A DNA stretch of 14,501 nucleotides, from contig DBDP01000131.1 of assembly GCA_002293625.1 (NCBI GenBank), positions 186 to 14,686 on the forward strand, written 5' to 3'. Within the stretch, counting starts at the first letter, position 1, and each line of letters opens with the position of its first letter. Of the stretch, positions 5,366 through 11,234 are shown piece after piece. A program made the position numbers and the translations under genes. Source of the DNA: Clostridiales bacterium UBA929. GTDB lineage: Bacteria > Bacillota > Clostridia > Oscillospirales > UBA929. The notes below the pieces were generated by a model, which saw only the letters and a list, made by a program, of their open reading frames with translations, was not told where the DNA came from and did not search any database.

Positions 5366-5775
5366 AAGTGTTGCTGGACACCAACATTATCATGGACGCT
5401 TTACAAGAGCGTCAGCCTTTCGATGCCGAAGCGAAAGAGATTATGCGGAAAGCGCAGCAAGGGGCGTTTACCGCCCTGTTCACCACGAATGCCGCGACCG
5501 ATATCTTTTTTCTCTATAGCAAAGCACGGGACAGGGAATCCGCGCGAAGCGCTTTAGCGTTTCTGCTCACTCAATACAGCACGGTGGACGTAACGCACAA
5601 CGATTGCCTTGACGCGCTGCAACTTTCCAATAATGATTTTGAGGACGCGCTGGTTTCCGTCTGTGCCGCGAAAGCGGGGGCTGACTGTATCGTAAGCAGA
5701 GACGATGCTTTCCTGAATGCCGAATCCCCGGTCAGGGTTATTTCCCCAACCGAGTTTCTCTCAGAGCTTACCTAA
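5362..5775 (+). CDS. PIN-domain ribonuclease toxin (VapC-like, PIN_3 type)
   Basis: A 137-residue single-domain PIN protein. The acidic metal site is visible: D6 in LLDTN, then D92, E94 and D95 in NDFEDAL, and D114/D115 in VSRDD near the C-terminus; D46 may replace the usual glutamate of helix 3. PIN toxins are Mg2+-dependent ribonucleases that cut tRNA, rRNA or mRNA and stop growth when the antitoxin is lost. The exact RNA target cannot be read from sequence. It overlaps the antitoxin stop by four bases, so its synthesis should depend on antitoxin translation. The acidic residues are intact, so it is probably active. A Phd antitoxin with a PIN toxin is a known hybrid pairing. Confidence 0.87.
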   Translation: MKVLLDTNIIMDALQERQPFDAEAKEIMRKAQQGAFTALFTTNAATDIFFLYSKARDRESARSALAFLLTQYSTVDVTHNDCLDALQLSNNDFEDALVSVCAAKAGADCIVSRDDAFLNAESPVRVISPTEFLSELT

Positions 5776-5815
5776 ATCTATCAGGACGCTCCCGCCAGGG
5801 AGCGTCCTGATAGAT
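5776..5815. terminator. Bidirectional terminator between the toxin and SLH genes
   Basis: A perfect 18-bp stem (5776-5793 with 5798-5815) and 4-nt loop directly after the toxin stop. It is followed on the plus strand by TGGATTTGATTGTT. It also lies just beyond the end of the minus-strand SLH gene (5828), so it likely ends both convergent transcripts. Confidence 0.85.
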
Positions 5816-5827
5816 TGGATTTGATTG

Positions 5828-6694
5828 TTACGGCGAGGGATCCGGTGAGGGGGGGCTTGCCGCTTCAAACAAGGCTGTAATCACAACGTTTTCGGCGGGC
5901 ATGGTGAAGGTGTTGTCCGTTATGGGTACGCTGTTGCATTTCAATGATTCGGCTGTCAGCGCAAATCCTTCGGCGGGTGTAACCGTAAGCGTCACTGTCT
6001 CGCCTTCTGTTGCGGTTTCTTTATCCGAAGTCACCGTACCGTTTTCCATGCTGGCGATGGTGATGCTGTACTGTGTGGGTGCCGGAGGCGGGGGAGGGTC
6101 TTTCTTCATCAGGAACATGATGATCTCACAGGCTTCCCCGCGGGTAATCGGCTTCGTTGGCTGGAATGTTTCGCCCGCAATGCCGGTAAAGATGCCCTTT
6201 TGATAACATACGGACACCGCGTCCTGCGCCCAATCCGAAATCTGCGCCCAGTCAGTGTAATTCTTGAAATCGTTATTTGCGGCAATGCCGATCAAATAAG
6301 TGTTTGCCACCAGCTTTGCCACCGACTGGCGAGTCAGAACGGGACTGAGCGTGAATGTCGTGTTGCTGGTTCCGTCAACGAAGCCCAAACCGTACATCAG
6401 ATTGATGGCGTTGTCCGCCTCGTTCTTTGTTTGGGTGGCATCGGCAAAGTCGTGCATTCTGGCGTGGAAGGTTCTTGCCCAAAGCGTAATAAACTCGGCG
6501 CGTGTAAACGTACCGTCGGGTGCGAATTTGCCGCCGCCCTTGCCGCGCATGAACTCATTTTGAGCGCAGTACTCGATCGCTTCGTAATGCGGATGATCGG
6601 GTGTCAGGTCTGTATACGACTGTGCCGCCGCCGACAGCCCGGAGGTCGTTAAAAGAATCACCGCGGCGATGAGGGATATCAATTGTTTTTTCAT
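5828..6694 (-). CDS. S-layer homology (SLH) domain surface protein with a C-terminal InlB-type repeat domain
   Basis: A 288-residue exported protein. Residues 1-24 are a signal peptide ending near SAAA. Three SLH modules follow at about 27-70, 82-130 and 143-195; each has the familiar hallmarks (FTRAEF at 63-68, LTRQSVAKL at 120-128, ITRGEACEII at 183-192). SLH triplets bind pyruvylated secondary cell-wall polymers and anchor proteins to the cell surface. A PPPPPAP linker (200-206) leads to one beta-rich module (209-277, pattern GTVTSD, EGETVTLTVTPAEGF, FTMPAENVVITALFE) resembling divergent InlB B-repeats, then a short Pro/Ser tail. The start has AAGGAG nine bases upstream. No enzymatic domain is present, so it is probably structural or adhesive, and small for its class. 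Confidence 0.85.
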   Translation of the reverse strand: MKKQLISLIAAVILLTTSGLSAAAQSYTDLTPDHPHYEAIEYCAQNEFMRGKGGGKFAPDGTFTRAEFITLWARTFHARMHDFADATQTKNEADNAINLMYGLGFVDGTSNTTFTLSPVLTRQSVAKLVANTYLIGIAANNDFKNYTDWAQISDWAQDAVSVCYQKGIFTGIAGETFQPTKPITRGEACEIIMFLMKKDPPPPPAPTQYSITIASMENGTVTSDKETATEGETVTLTVTPAEGFALTAESLKCNSVPITDNTFTMPAENVVITALFEAASPPSPDPSP

Positions 6695-6880
6695 CGGAGA
6701 GTCTCCTTTATCAGGTGTTAAGGGTCTTGTTCAAAGTTTGCCGCCAACTCTCAACAAATATAAATGCAATGTTTTCTTTTACTGGAAAGAACCACGTTTA
6801 ATGTAATATCGGGCAAAGTCGGTTCGCAATCGCTTGCTTCATTCCCGTAGAAACACGTTTGCCAAAATGAAATGGTTTGA

Positions 6881-6892
6881 TTTAGCGCTAAA
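6881..6892. promoter_or_regulatory. 12-bp palindrome, possible LacI-family operator
   Basis: TTTAGCGCTAAA is a perfect palindrome with a central CG step flanked by A/T, the shape of LacI/GalR-family sites that often control sugar transport. It lies about 95 bases upstream of the predicted ugpC start point, which is far for simple repression. It is a weak match to the CcpA cre consensus. Confidence 0.3.
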
Positions 6893-6972
6893 CTTACGTT
6901 TCCTTCGTCAAACTGACCAAATACAGCTCGAAAAGTTTGGTGAATATACGTCTAGCGATATGGACGGACTTA

Positions 6973-6981
6973 TGATATATT
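6973..6981 (+). promoter_or_regulatory. Extended -10 promoter element of ugpC
   Basis: TGATATATT: an extended -10 with TATATT at 6976-6981. No recognisable -35 is found at 16-18 bp. It gives a start near 6988 and a 35-base leader with AGGAGGG at 7007-7013. Confidence 0.5.
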
Positions 6982-7022
6982 GGTAGTGCTACGAACGCGA
7001 AATTATAGGAGGGTCATCAACT

Positions 7023-8135
7023 ATGGCAAGCGTTACCCTGAACGGCATCTACAAGCGCTATCCGGGCGGTGTCATCGCCGTCTCCGACTTCAACCTCGAC
7101 ATCGCGGACAAGGAGTTTATCATCCTCGTCGGTCCGTCGGGTTGCGGTAAATCCACCACGTTGCGTATGATTGCCGGCTTGGAGGAAATCACCGAGGGAG
7201 AACTGTATATCGACGACAAACTGGTCAACGAAACCCCGCCGAAGGATCGCGACATCGCGATGGTGTTCCAGAACTACGCTCTCTATCCGCACATGACCGT
7301 TTTTGAAAATATGGCTTTCGGTCTCAAGCTCCGCAAAACCCCGAAGGACGAAATCAAGCGCCGCGTCGCCGAAGCCGCCAAGATCCTTGAAATCGAGCAG
7401 CTCCTCGACCGTAAACCCAAAGCGTTGTCCGGCGGTCAGCGCCAGCGCGTCGCGCTGGGTCGCGCCATCGTACGTAACCCGAAGGTCTTCCTGCTTGACG
7501 AACCGCTCTCCAACCTCGACGCCAAGCTGCGCGCCCAAATGCGCACCGAGCTGACCAAACTGCATATGCGCCTTGAAACCACCTTCATCTACGTTACCCA
7601 CGATCAGATCGAGGCTATGACGATGGGTACCCGCATCGTCGTCATGAAAGACGGCTTCATCCAGCAAATCGCGCCGCCGCAGGTTCTTTACCAAAGCCCC
7701 ACCAATCTCTTCGTCGCGGGATTCATCGGCACCCCGCAGATGAACTTTGTCGATTGCACCGTCCTCGACGAAGGCGGCAAGACTTATTTACAGTTCGGCG
7801 AGAACAAGATTCTGCTGCCGGAGAACAAAGGTCGTAAACCAGAAGTTCTCAGCTACGCGGGCAAAGAAGTAATCTTCGGAATCCGCCCCGAAAACATCCA
7901 CGACGAGGAAGCCTACCTCACCCAGCACCCCGAAGCGCAGGTTAAGATGAGCGTCGACGTTGTCGAAATGATGGGCGCGGAGACATACCTCTATATGACC
8001 GCCGAAGGCCGTAACTTCATCGCGCGTGTGGAACCCCGCTCCTCCACAAAGACCGGCGACGTCATCAACGTGGCGTTCGACACCAAAAAGATTCACATCT
8101 TCGATAAAGAGACGGAGCAAACAATCACAAACTAA
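7023..8135 (+). CDS. ugpC: Sugar/glycerol-phosphate ABC transporter ATP-binding protein (UgpC/MsmK/MalK family)
   Basis: A 370-residue ATPase, full length for the CUT1-type family. The ABC domain has Walker A GPSGCGKST (37-45), Q-loop Q83, signature LSGGQ (135-139), Walker B VFLLDE (155-160) and switch histidine H193. The C-terminal ~135 residues form the OB/TOBE-like regulatory domain typical of MalK, MsmK and UgpC. The protein powers import of oligosaccharides, sugars or glycerol-3-phosphate together with separate permeases and a lipoprotein receptor. None of these is adjacent, and the gene has its own promoter and terminator, so it is probably a shared ATPase serving several permeases, as MsmK does in streptococci. 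The start has AGGAGGG at a nine-base spacing. The substrate cannot be deduced. Confidence 0.92.
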   Translation: MASVTLNGIYKRYPGGVIAVSDFNLDIADKEFIILVGPSGCGKSTTLRMIAGLEEITEGELYIDDKLVNETPPKDRDIAMVFQNYALYPHMTVFENMAFGLKLRKTPKDEIKRRVAEAAKILEIEQLLDRKPKALSGGQRQRVALGRAIVRNPKVFLLDEPLSNLDAKLRAQMRTELTKLHMRLETTFIYVTHDQIEAMTMGTRIVVMKDGFIQQIAPPQVLYQSPTNLFVAGFIGTPQMNFVDCTVLDEGGKTYLQFGENKILLPENKGRKPEVLSYAGKEVIFGIRPENIHDEEAYLTQHPEAQVKMSVDVVEMMGAETYLYMTAEGRNFIARVEPRSSTKTGDVINVAFDTKKIHIFDKETEQTITN

Positions 8136-8144
8136 CAAAAAACC

Positions 8145-8180
8145 GATAACATCCCCCGGCGGAAGCCGGGGGATGTTGTC
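8145..8180 (+). terminator. Terminator of ugpC
   Basis: A 16-bp stem (8145-8160 with 8165-8180, one G-U pair) with loop GGAA, core CCCCCGGC/GCCGGGGG, ten bases after the stop and followed by TTGAATTATT. Confidence 0.85.
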
Positions 8181-8210
8181 TTGAATTATTCAACCATTTG
8201 TTGAAGATGA

Positions 8211-8239
8211 TTGACGGAAGATTATTCCTATGATATACT
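8211..8239 (+). promoter_or_regulatory. Promoter of the MBL-fold lipoprotein gene
   Basis: TTGACG (8211-8216), 17-bp spacer, TATACT (8234-8239), with extended TGA at 8231-8233. Predicted start near 8246; the ribosome site AGGAGG is at 8281-8286. Confidence 0.8.
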
Positions 8240-8292
8240 AAAAAATGCTATTTCACACATACGCAGAGATAACACAATACAGGAGGAACCAC

Positions 8293-9111
8293 ATGAAACG
8301 AATTTTCGCTGCTCTGCTTGCCGCGTCCTTGCTCGTTCTCTGCGGATGCGGCACATCCCCGCCGACAGACACGCCATCCCCCGAAGACCCCAGTCCGCCG
8401 GAAGATACCAGCTCCCCTGCGGAGAATTCGCCCTCGGAAAATCCGGAACCTTCGGATATCCCATCCCCGCCCGAAGAAACCGACGAGCCGGATCCATCCG
8501 TATTGGAAAGCGCAAAGCTGTACTATCAAGGACACAGCAGTCTGCGCTTCACAACGGCGGAGGGCAAGGTGATCTATGTCGACCCGTATACGGGCGACGG
8601 GTACGATCTCGCAGCCGACCTCATTTTGGTGACCCATCAGCACGACGACCACAACAAGGTGAATCTGATCGAGACGCAAAACCCGGACTGCCAAATCATC
8701 ACCGAAAAAGAGGCGTTGTTGGACGGCGTATACCAGACCTTTGACTTAGGGTTTGTGAAGGTGGAGGCAACCTACGCCGAAAACAAAAACCACAGTTCAA
8801 CAAGCTGCGTCGGCTACATCCTCACGCTGGCAGACAACATACAGGTTTACATATCGGGCGATACCGACCAAACGGAGCAAATGGCGTCCTTCGCGGAACG
8901 GAACTTCGACTACGCGCTGTTCTGCTGCGACGGGGTGTATAACATGGACGCCGCCGCCGCTTCCGAATGCGCCGCGCTGGTCGGAGCAAAGAACAACATC
9001 CCGTACCACACCATGCCGCCGGGTACGCCGTTCAGCATGGACGTGGCGGAGCAATTCACCGCAGAAAACCGCCTGATTGTGGAGCCCGGGCAGGAAATCG
9101 AGCTGGCATAA
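8293..9111 (+). CDS. Secreted lipoprotein with metallo-beta-lactamase fold (UlaG-like metal-dependent hydrolase)
   Basis: A 272-residue protein. It starts at ATG 8293, seven bases after AGGAGG. Residues 1-18 are a lipoprotein signal with lipobox LCGC; C19 would be lipidated, tethering the protein outside the cytoplasmic membrane. Residues 21-70 are a low-complexity Pro/Ser/Glu/Asp spacer. The rest is a metallo-beta-lactamase domain of the Lactamase_B_3/UlaG type: GHSS (80-83), HQHDDH (115-120), H167, GDTD (189-192) and H239 supply a complete two-metal ligand set. UlaG relatives are lactonases or phosphodiesterase-like hydrolases in the cytoplasm, so a lipid-anchored form is less usual. The substrate is unknown; resistance to beta-lactams is not implied. 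It is a single gene with its own promoter and terminator. Confidence 0.85.
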   Translation: MKRIFAALLAASLLVLCGCGTSPPTDTPSPEDPSPPEDTSSPAENSPSENPEPSDIPSPPEETDEPDPSVLESAKLYYQGHSSLRFTTAEGKVIYVDPYTGDGYDLAADLILVTHQHDDHNKVNLIETQNPDCQIITEKEALLDGVYQTFDLGFVKVEATYAENKNHSSTSCVGYILTLADNIQVYISGDTDQTEQMASFAERNFDYALFCCDGVYNMDAAAASECAALVGAKNNIPYHTMPPGTPFSMDVAEQFTAENRLIVEPGQEIELA

Positions 9112-9126
9112 ATACACATTCGTCTT

Positions 9127-9154
9127 TGTAAGGACGACCGCCCTCGGTCGCCCG
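9127..9154 (+). repeat. Dispersed palindromic repeat, copy 2a
   Basis: TGTAAGG followed by an imperfect palindrome (ACGACCG, CCCT, CGGTCGCCC). Inverted partner at 9185-9211. Confidence 0.6.
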
Positions 9155-9184
9155 GCACTCCCGCATCCCGCCGTATGACACAAA

Positions 9185-9211
9185 CGGCGCGACGAGGGCG
9201 TCGCGCCCTCC
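9185..9211 (-). repeat. Dispersed palindromic repeat, copy 2b
   Basis: On the minus strand: GGAGGGCGCGACG, then CCCT, then CGTCGCGCCG. It forms an inverted pair with 9127-9154, as copies 1a and 1b do. Confidence 0.6.
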
Positions 9212-9229
9212 GGACGAAGGCAAAAGCAC

Positions 9230-9253
9230 CGCCCCCGGATAAAACCGGGGGCG
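9230..9253 (+). terminator. Intrinsic terminator downstream of the MBL lipoprotein gene
   Basis: A 9-bp stem CGCCCCCGG (9230-9238) with CCGGGGGCG (9245-9253), loop ATAAAA, followed by ATACTTCTTAATT. It lies 119 bases after the lipoprotein stop, beyond the repeat pair. Confidence 0.7.
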
Positions 9254-9277
9254 ATACTTCTTAATTCCGTCGCTTGC

Positions 9278-9427
9278 TTACATTAAGCCGCGCTCGTAGC
9301 TTTCGATCATCTTCCTGACCATCAGGCTGCCGTTGTCAACAGGCTGCTTTTGGGTCAGGCTGCCGCCGTCGGCGGCTTTGCGGGGTTCGCCCGTGTAAGG
9401 GGCGTTATCCCTCTTCATGCGGTTCAT
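9278..9427 (-). CDS. Doubtful small protein (49 aa) or remnant of a broken gene
   Basis: The minus-strand frame from ATG 9427 to TAA 9278 encodes 49 residues, MNRMKRDNAPYTGEP at the start and MIESYERGLM at the end. The composition is protein-like, and the same frame stays open upstream to 9529 (about 34 more codons, reading DKYHDYQQKQNEIQPEEE near residue -26) but contains no ATG, GTG or TTG there. This suggests either a short protein started by coupling to the small frame at 9424-9495, whose stop overlaps this ATG as ATGA, or a longer gene whose start was lost or shifted by one base near 9505. I do not recognise the family. Confidence 0.35.
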   Translation of the reverse strand: MNRMKRDNAPYTGEPRKAADGGSLTQKQPVDNGSLMVRKMIESYERGLM

Positions 9428-9495
9428 TGAGACTTCGATCTGGAAGAGGATTTCTTCTTCGGGCTGGATTTCGTTTTGCTTCTGCTGGTAGTCAT
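9424..9495 (-). CDS. Tiny basic Ser/Lys/Arg-rich reading frame (23 aa), uncertain
   Basis: ATG 9495 follows GGGAG at about twelve bases and encodes MTTSRSKTKSSPKKKSSSRS plus three residues before a TGA that overlaps the next ATG. The strongly biased composition may simply be the shifted reading of the real frame, in which the same DNA gives a QQKQNEIQPEEEIL-type sequence. It is listed because it would explain how the 49-residue frame is started. Confidence 0.15.
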   Translation of the reverse strand: MTTSRSKTKSSPKKKSSSRSKSQ

Positions 9496-9580
9496 GATAT
9501 TTGTCACTCCCAGTTCTGGATTGCGCGTTTCAAAACAACGGGCAGTTTAACCCGCCGCCTCGTTTGCGCCCCCCTATTTT

Positions 9581-9600
9581 GCGCCGCATAGGCGCTTTTA
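9581..9600 (+). terminator. Weak terminator-like hairpin
   Basis: GCGCC (9581-9585) pairs with GGCGC (9591-9595) around GCATA, followed by TTTTATGTTGTT on the plus strand. It lies just beyond the 3' end of the minus-strand cation exporter gene, but in that direction it has only a short T-run (AAAAT side). Confidence 0.4.
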
Positions 9601-9613
9601 TGTTGTTAAGTTT

Positions 9614-10516
9614 TTACTGATACACGCAATCGGCTAAAGCGCATGACTCGCCGGGCGTTTCAAGCTCGATTGTGACATGCCGAATGCCCTCATTTTCTAA
9701 AACACTTCGGATTTCGTCTTTCAGCACTGATACCTCCCGCGCTGATAACGCCTCCGATACAACAACGTGGACGGTCAAAACCGCGTCCCGCTCATCCAAC
9801 GACCAAATATGCAAATCGTGAATACCGACGATTGGTGTAATTTTTCCCAAAACCTCCGTAATATGCTCCCGGTCAATGCCGGACGGTATCTTTTGCAGCA
9901 AAATGGGTAACACCTGCCGCACGTTTTTGAAGACATTGGACAGTACAAAGCAGGCGATTAAAATGGACAGAATCGGGTCTATTACCACAAACCCCGTGAA
10001 GCGCATCACAACCGAACCGATTAAAACCGCCGCCCAACTCAGCACGTCTTCCATCAGATGCAGCGAGACTACCCGTTCGTTTACGGAGCTTGCCTTTCGT
10101 GTACGCAGCGCCGCGAAGCCGTTGACGAGAATACCGGCTCCCGCGAGAATCATCATCCCGTTGGCGTCGGTCGCCTGCGGCGTAAAAAAGCGCGGGATCG
10201 CTTCCGACAATATGTAAACGCTCCCGAATATCAGCACGGCGGAGTTGATGACCGCGCCCAGCAGGGAAAAGCGTTTGTAGCCGTATGTATACTGTTTGCT
10301 GCTGCCTCTGCGGGACAGCTTTTGGAAATACCACGCGAGACCGAGTGCCAAGCTATCCCCAAAGTCGTGGGCGGCGTCGGAAAGTATGGCGACACTGTTT
10401 GTGAACAAGCCGCCGATCAGCTCGATGACGGTAAACGCCAGATTGAGGAAAAACGCGACGCCGATATTCCCGCCGTCATGAGAGTGACCGTGTACGTGAT
10501 TGTGGCTGTGCGGCAC
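9614..10516 (-). CDS. Cation diffusion facilitator (zinc-type metal/proton antiporter)
   Basis: With the start chosen here this is a 300-residue CDF exporter. Its N-terminus is histidine-rich (H3, 5, 7, 9, 11, 13). Six membrane segments follow between about 17 and 195, then a cytoplasmic metal-binding dimerisation domain (about 200-295). The transport site is H50-x3-D54 (SDAAHDFGD) with H153-x3-D157 (HLMEDVLSW), the HDHD set typical of zinc/cobalt CDFs such as ZitB and CzcD. It would export divalent metal ions in exchange for protons. Start: GTG 10516 has AAGGAGG exactly eight bases upstream; a TTG at 10579 and an ATG at 10534 lack ribosome sites, and that ATG overlaps the Shine-Dalgarno sequence. 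The gene follows the CsoR-family repressor on the same strand after 102 bases. Confidence 0.88.
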   Translation of the reverse strand: MPHSHNHVHGHSHDGGNIGVAFFLNLAFTVIELIGGLFTNSVAILSDAAHDFGDSLALGLAWYFQKLSRRGSSKQYTYGYKRFSLLGAVINSAVLIFGSVYILSEAIPRFFTPQATDANGMMILAGAGILVNGFAALRTRKASSVNERVVSLHLMEDVLSWAAVLIGSVVMRFTGFVVIDPILSILIACFVLSNVFKNVRQVLPILLQKIPSGIDREHITEVLGKITPIVGIHDLHIWSLDERDAVLTVHVVVSEALSAREVSVLKDEIRSVLENEGIRHVTIELETPGESCALADCVYQ

Positions 10517-10594
10517 AGTGAACGCCTCCTTCATATACCGGGTGATAGGATCTAAAGTGCGCCGTGGGCGGGACGACAATGTTTTTTAGTCTGC

Positions 10595-10618
10595 GGTGCG
10601 CCGGGTCGGCGCACCCTA
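10595..10618 (-). repeat. Dispersed palindromic repeat, copy 3 (single)
   Basis: On the minus strand: TAGGG overlapping a perfect 9-bp inverted repeat, GGTGCGCCG-ACC-CGGCGCACC. It abuts the CsoR stop codon and lies between csoR and the CDF gene. It could modulate readthrough, but no T-run follows in that direction. Confidence 0.6.
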
Positions 10619-10894
10619 CTAACCGATGCGAGAGAATTGCTCAATCGCGGCGGACAGTTTTTGGAGCGTCTCTTCCCCTTTGCCGTCCCGCACGCCGTCC
10701 AGCACACAGTGGTGCAGATGCCCTTCTAAAATGACCTGCCCCGTCTTGTGCAGCGCCGACTTCACGGAGCCGATCTGAATCAAAATCTCCTCGCAGCTTT
10801 TATCCGTCTCAACCATCTTTATCAGCCCACGTACTTGACCCTCGATGCGTTTCAAACGGTTGGTTATGGCTTCTACATCCATACACTGGATCAT
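10619..10894 (-). CDS. csoR: CsoR-family copper-sensing transcriptional repressor
   Basis: A 91-residue all-helical protein of the CsoR/RcnR (DUF156) family. The helix with RLKRIEGQVRGL (13-24) is the family's DNA-contact signature. C34, H59 and C63 reproduce the Cys-x24-His-x3-Cys ligand set of Cu(I)-binding CsoR (C36, H61, C65 in the tuberculosis protein). The RcnR-type N-terminal histidine is absent, and H59 argues against the persulfide sensor CstR. Without metal it should hold its own promoter closed; metal binding releases it. ATG 10894 follows AGGAGG at eight bases. The downstream gene is a zinc-type CDF, not a CopA ATPase or CopZ chaperone, so the physiological metal is uncertain. Confidence 0.88.
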   Translation of the reverse strand: MIQCMDVEAITNRLKRIEGQVRGLIKMVETDKSCEEILIQIGSVKSALHKTGQVILEGHLHHCVLDGVRDGKGEETLQKLSAAIEQFSRIG

Positions 10895-10918
10895 TTTGGT
10901 TCCTCCTTGCGATAAATA

Positions 10919-10936
10919 GGATATACCCCTATACCC
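10919..10936. promoter_or_regulatory. Operator-like site for the CsoR-family repressor
   Basis: GGATATA (10919-10925), CCCC, TATACCC (10930-10936): near-perfect inverted flanks around a C/G tract, the layout of CsoR/RcnR-family operators. It covers the predicted start point at 10931, directly downstream of the -10, so binding would block transcription. Confidence 0.65.
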
Positions 10937-10937
10937 T

Positions 10938-10966
10938 ATTATAATTGAGCGCGACGGTTTTGTCAA
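10938..10966 (-). promoter_or_regulatory. Consensus promoter of the csoR-CDF operon
   Basis: On the minus strand: TTGACA (10966-10961), 17-bp spacer, TATAAT (10943-10938). Both hexamers are perfect consensus, as expected of a promoter held down by a repressor. Confidence 0.88.
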
Positions 10967-11012
10967 GCAAAATTTCAGCCGGATGGGACACAACGGCGCA
11001 TTGGGGGATGCC

Positions 11013-11040
11013 GTAGGGACGATCGCCCTCGATCGTCCGC
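11013..11040 (+). repeat. Dispersed palindromic repeat, copy 4a
   Basis: GTAGGGACGATCG, then CCCT, then CGATCGTCCGC: a perfect 9-bp inverted repeat core (GGACGATCG with CGATCGTCC). Inverted partner at 11048-11076. The pair is itself flanked by GGGACAC (10985) and GTGTCCC (about 11079), an outer inverted repeat. Confidence 0.65.
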
Positions 11041-11047
11041 GGGAACC

Positions 11048-11076
11048 TGCGGGTCGATTACGAATCGACCCCTGCA
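11048..11076 (-). repeat. Dispersed palindromic repeat, copy 4b
   Basis: On the minus strand: TGCAGGGGTCGATT, then CGT, then AATCGACCCGCA. A 9-bp stem (GGGTCGATT with AATCGACCC) after TGCAGG, the same plan as the other copies. Confidence 0.6.
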
Positions 11077-11126
11077 AAGTGTCCCCCGTTTTCCGGCGGT
11101 CTTTGCGGACAAATTGCGCCAAAACC

Positions 11127-11155
11127 TTTACAGCGGCGCGCGTCTGTGATATACT
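11127..11155 (+). promoter_or_regulatory. Promoter of the pyruvate:ferredoxin oxidoreductase gene
   Basis: TTTACA (11127-11132), 17-bp spacer, TATACT (11150-11155), with extended TGA at 11147-11149. Predicted start near 11162, leaving a leader of about 73 bases with AAAGGG at 11221-11226. Confidence 0.8.
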
Positions 11156-11234
11156 ACTCTTTGAGTGTTTTACCGGCGCGGCTCCGTTTTACGAACAGCG
11201 CCAGAAGATACATGAGGAAGAAAGGGTTGGTACT

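Larger units (their letters stand above)
6695..7022. other. 328-base divergent intergenic region
   Basis: This A+T-richer region holds the start signals of the minus-strand SLH gene and of ugpC. I find a credible extended -10 for ugpC (6973-6981) and a 12-bp palindrome (6881-6892). For the SLH gene only a weak TATATT (6762-6757, minus) without a good -35 is seen. No open frame of interest lies here. Confidence 0.6.

Noticed and set aside
6200..6652. Plus-strand frame of 150 codons
   Set aside because: It is opposite the SLH gene, whose signal peptide and three SLH modules fix the minus strand as coding.
7017..7694. Minus-strand frame of 225 codons
   Set aside because: It is the antisense of ugpC, with repetitive acidic/valine-rich composition typical of a shadow frame.
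8293..9111. Beta-lactamase resistance gene
   Set aside because: The metallo-beta-lactamase fold is shared by many hydrolases; the motif set (GHSS, HQHDDH, GDTD) is UlaG/Lactamase_B_3-like, not class B beta-lactamase.
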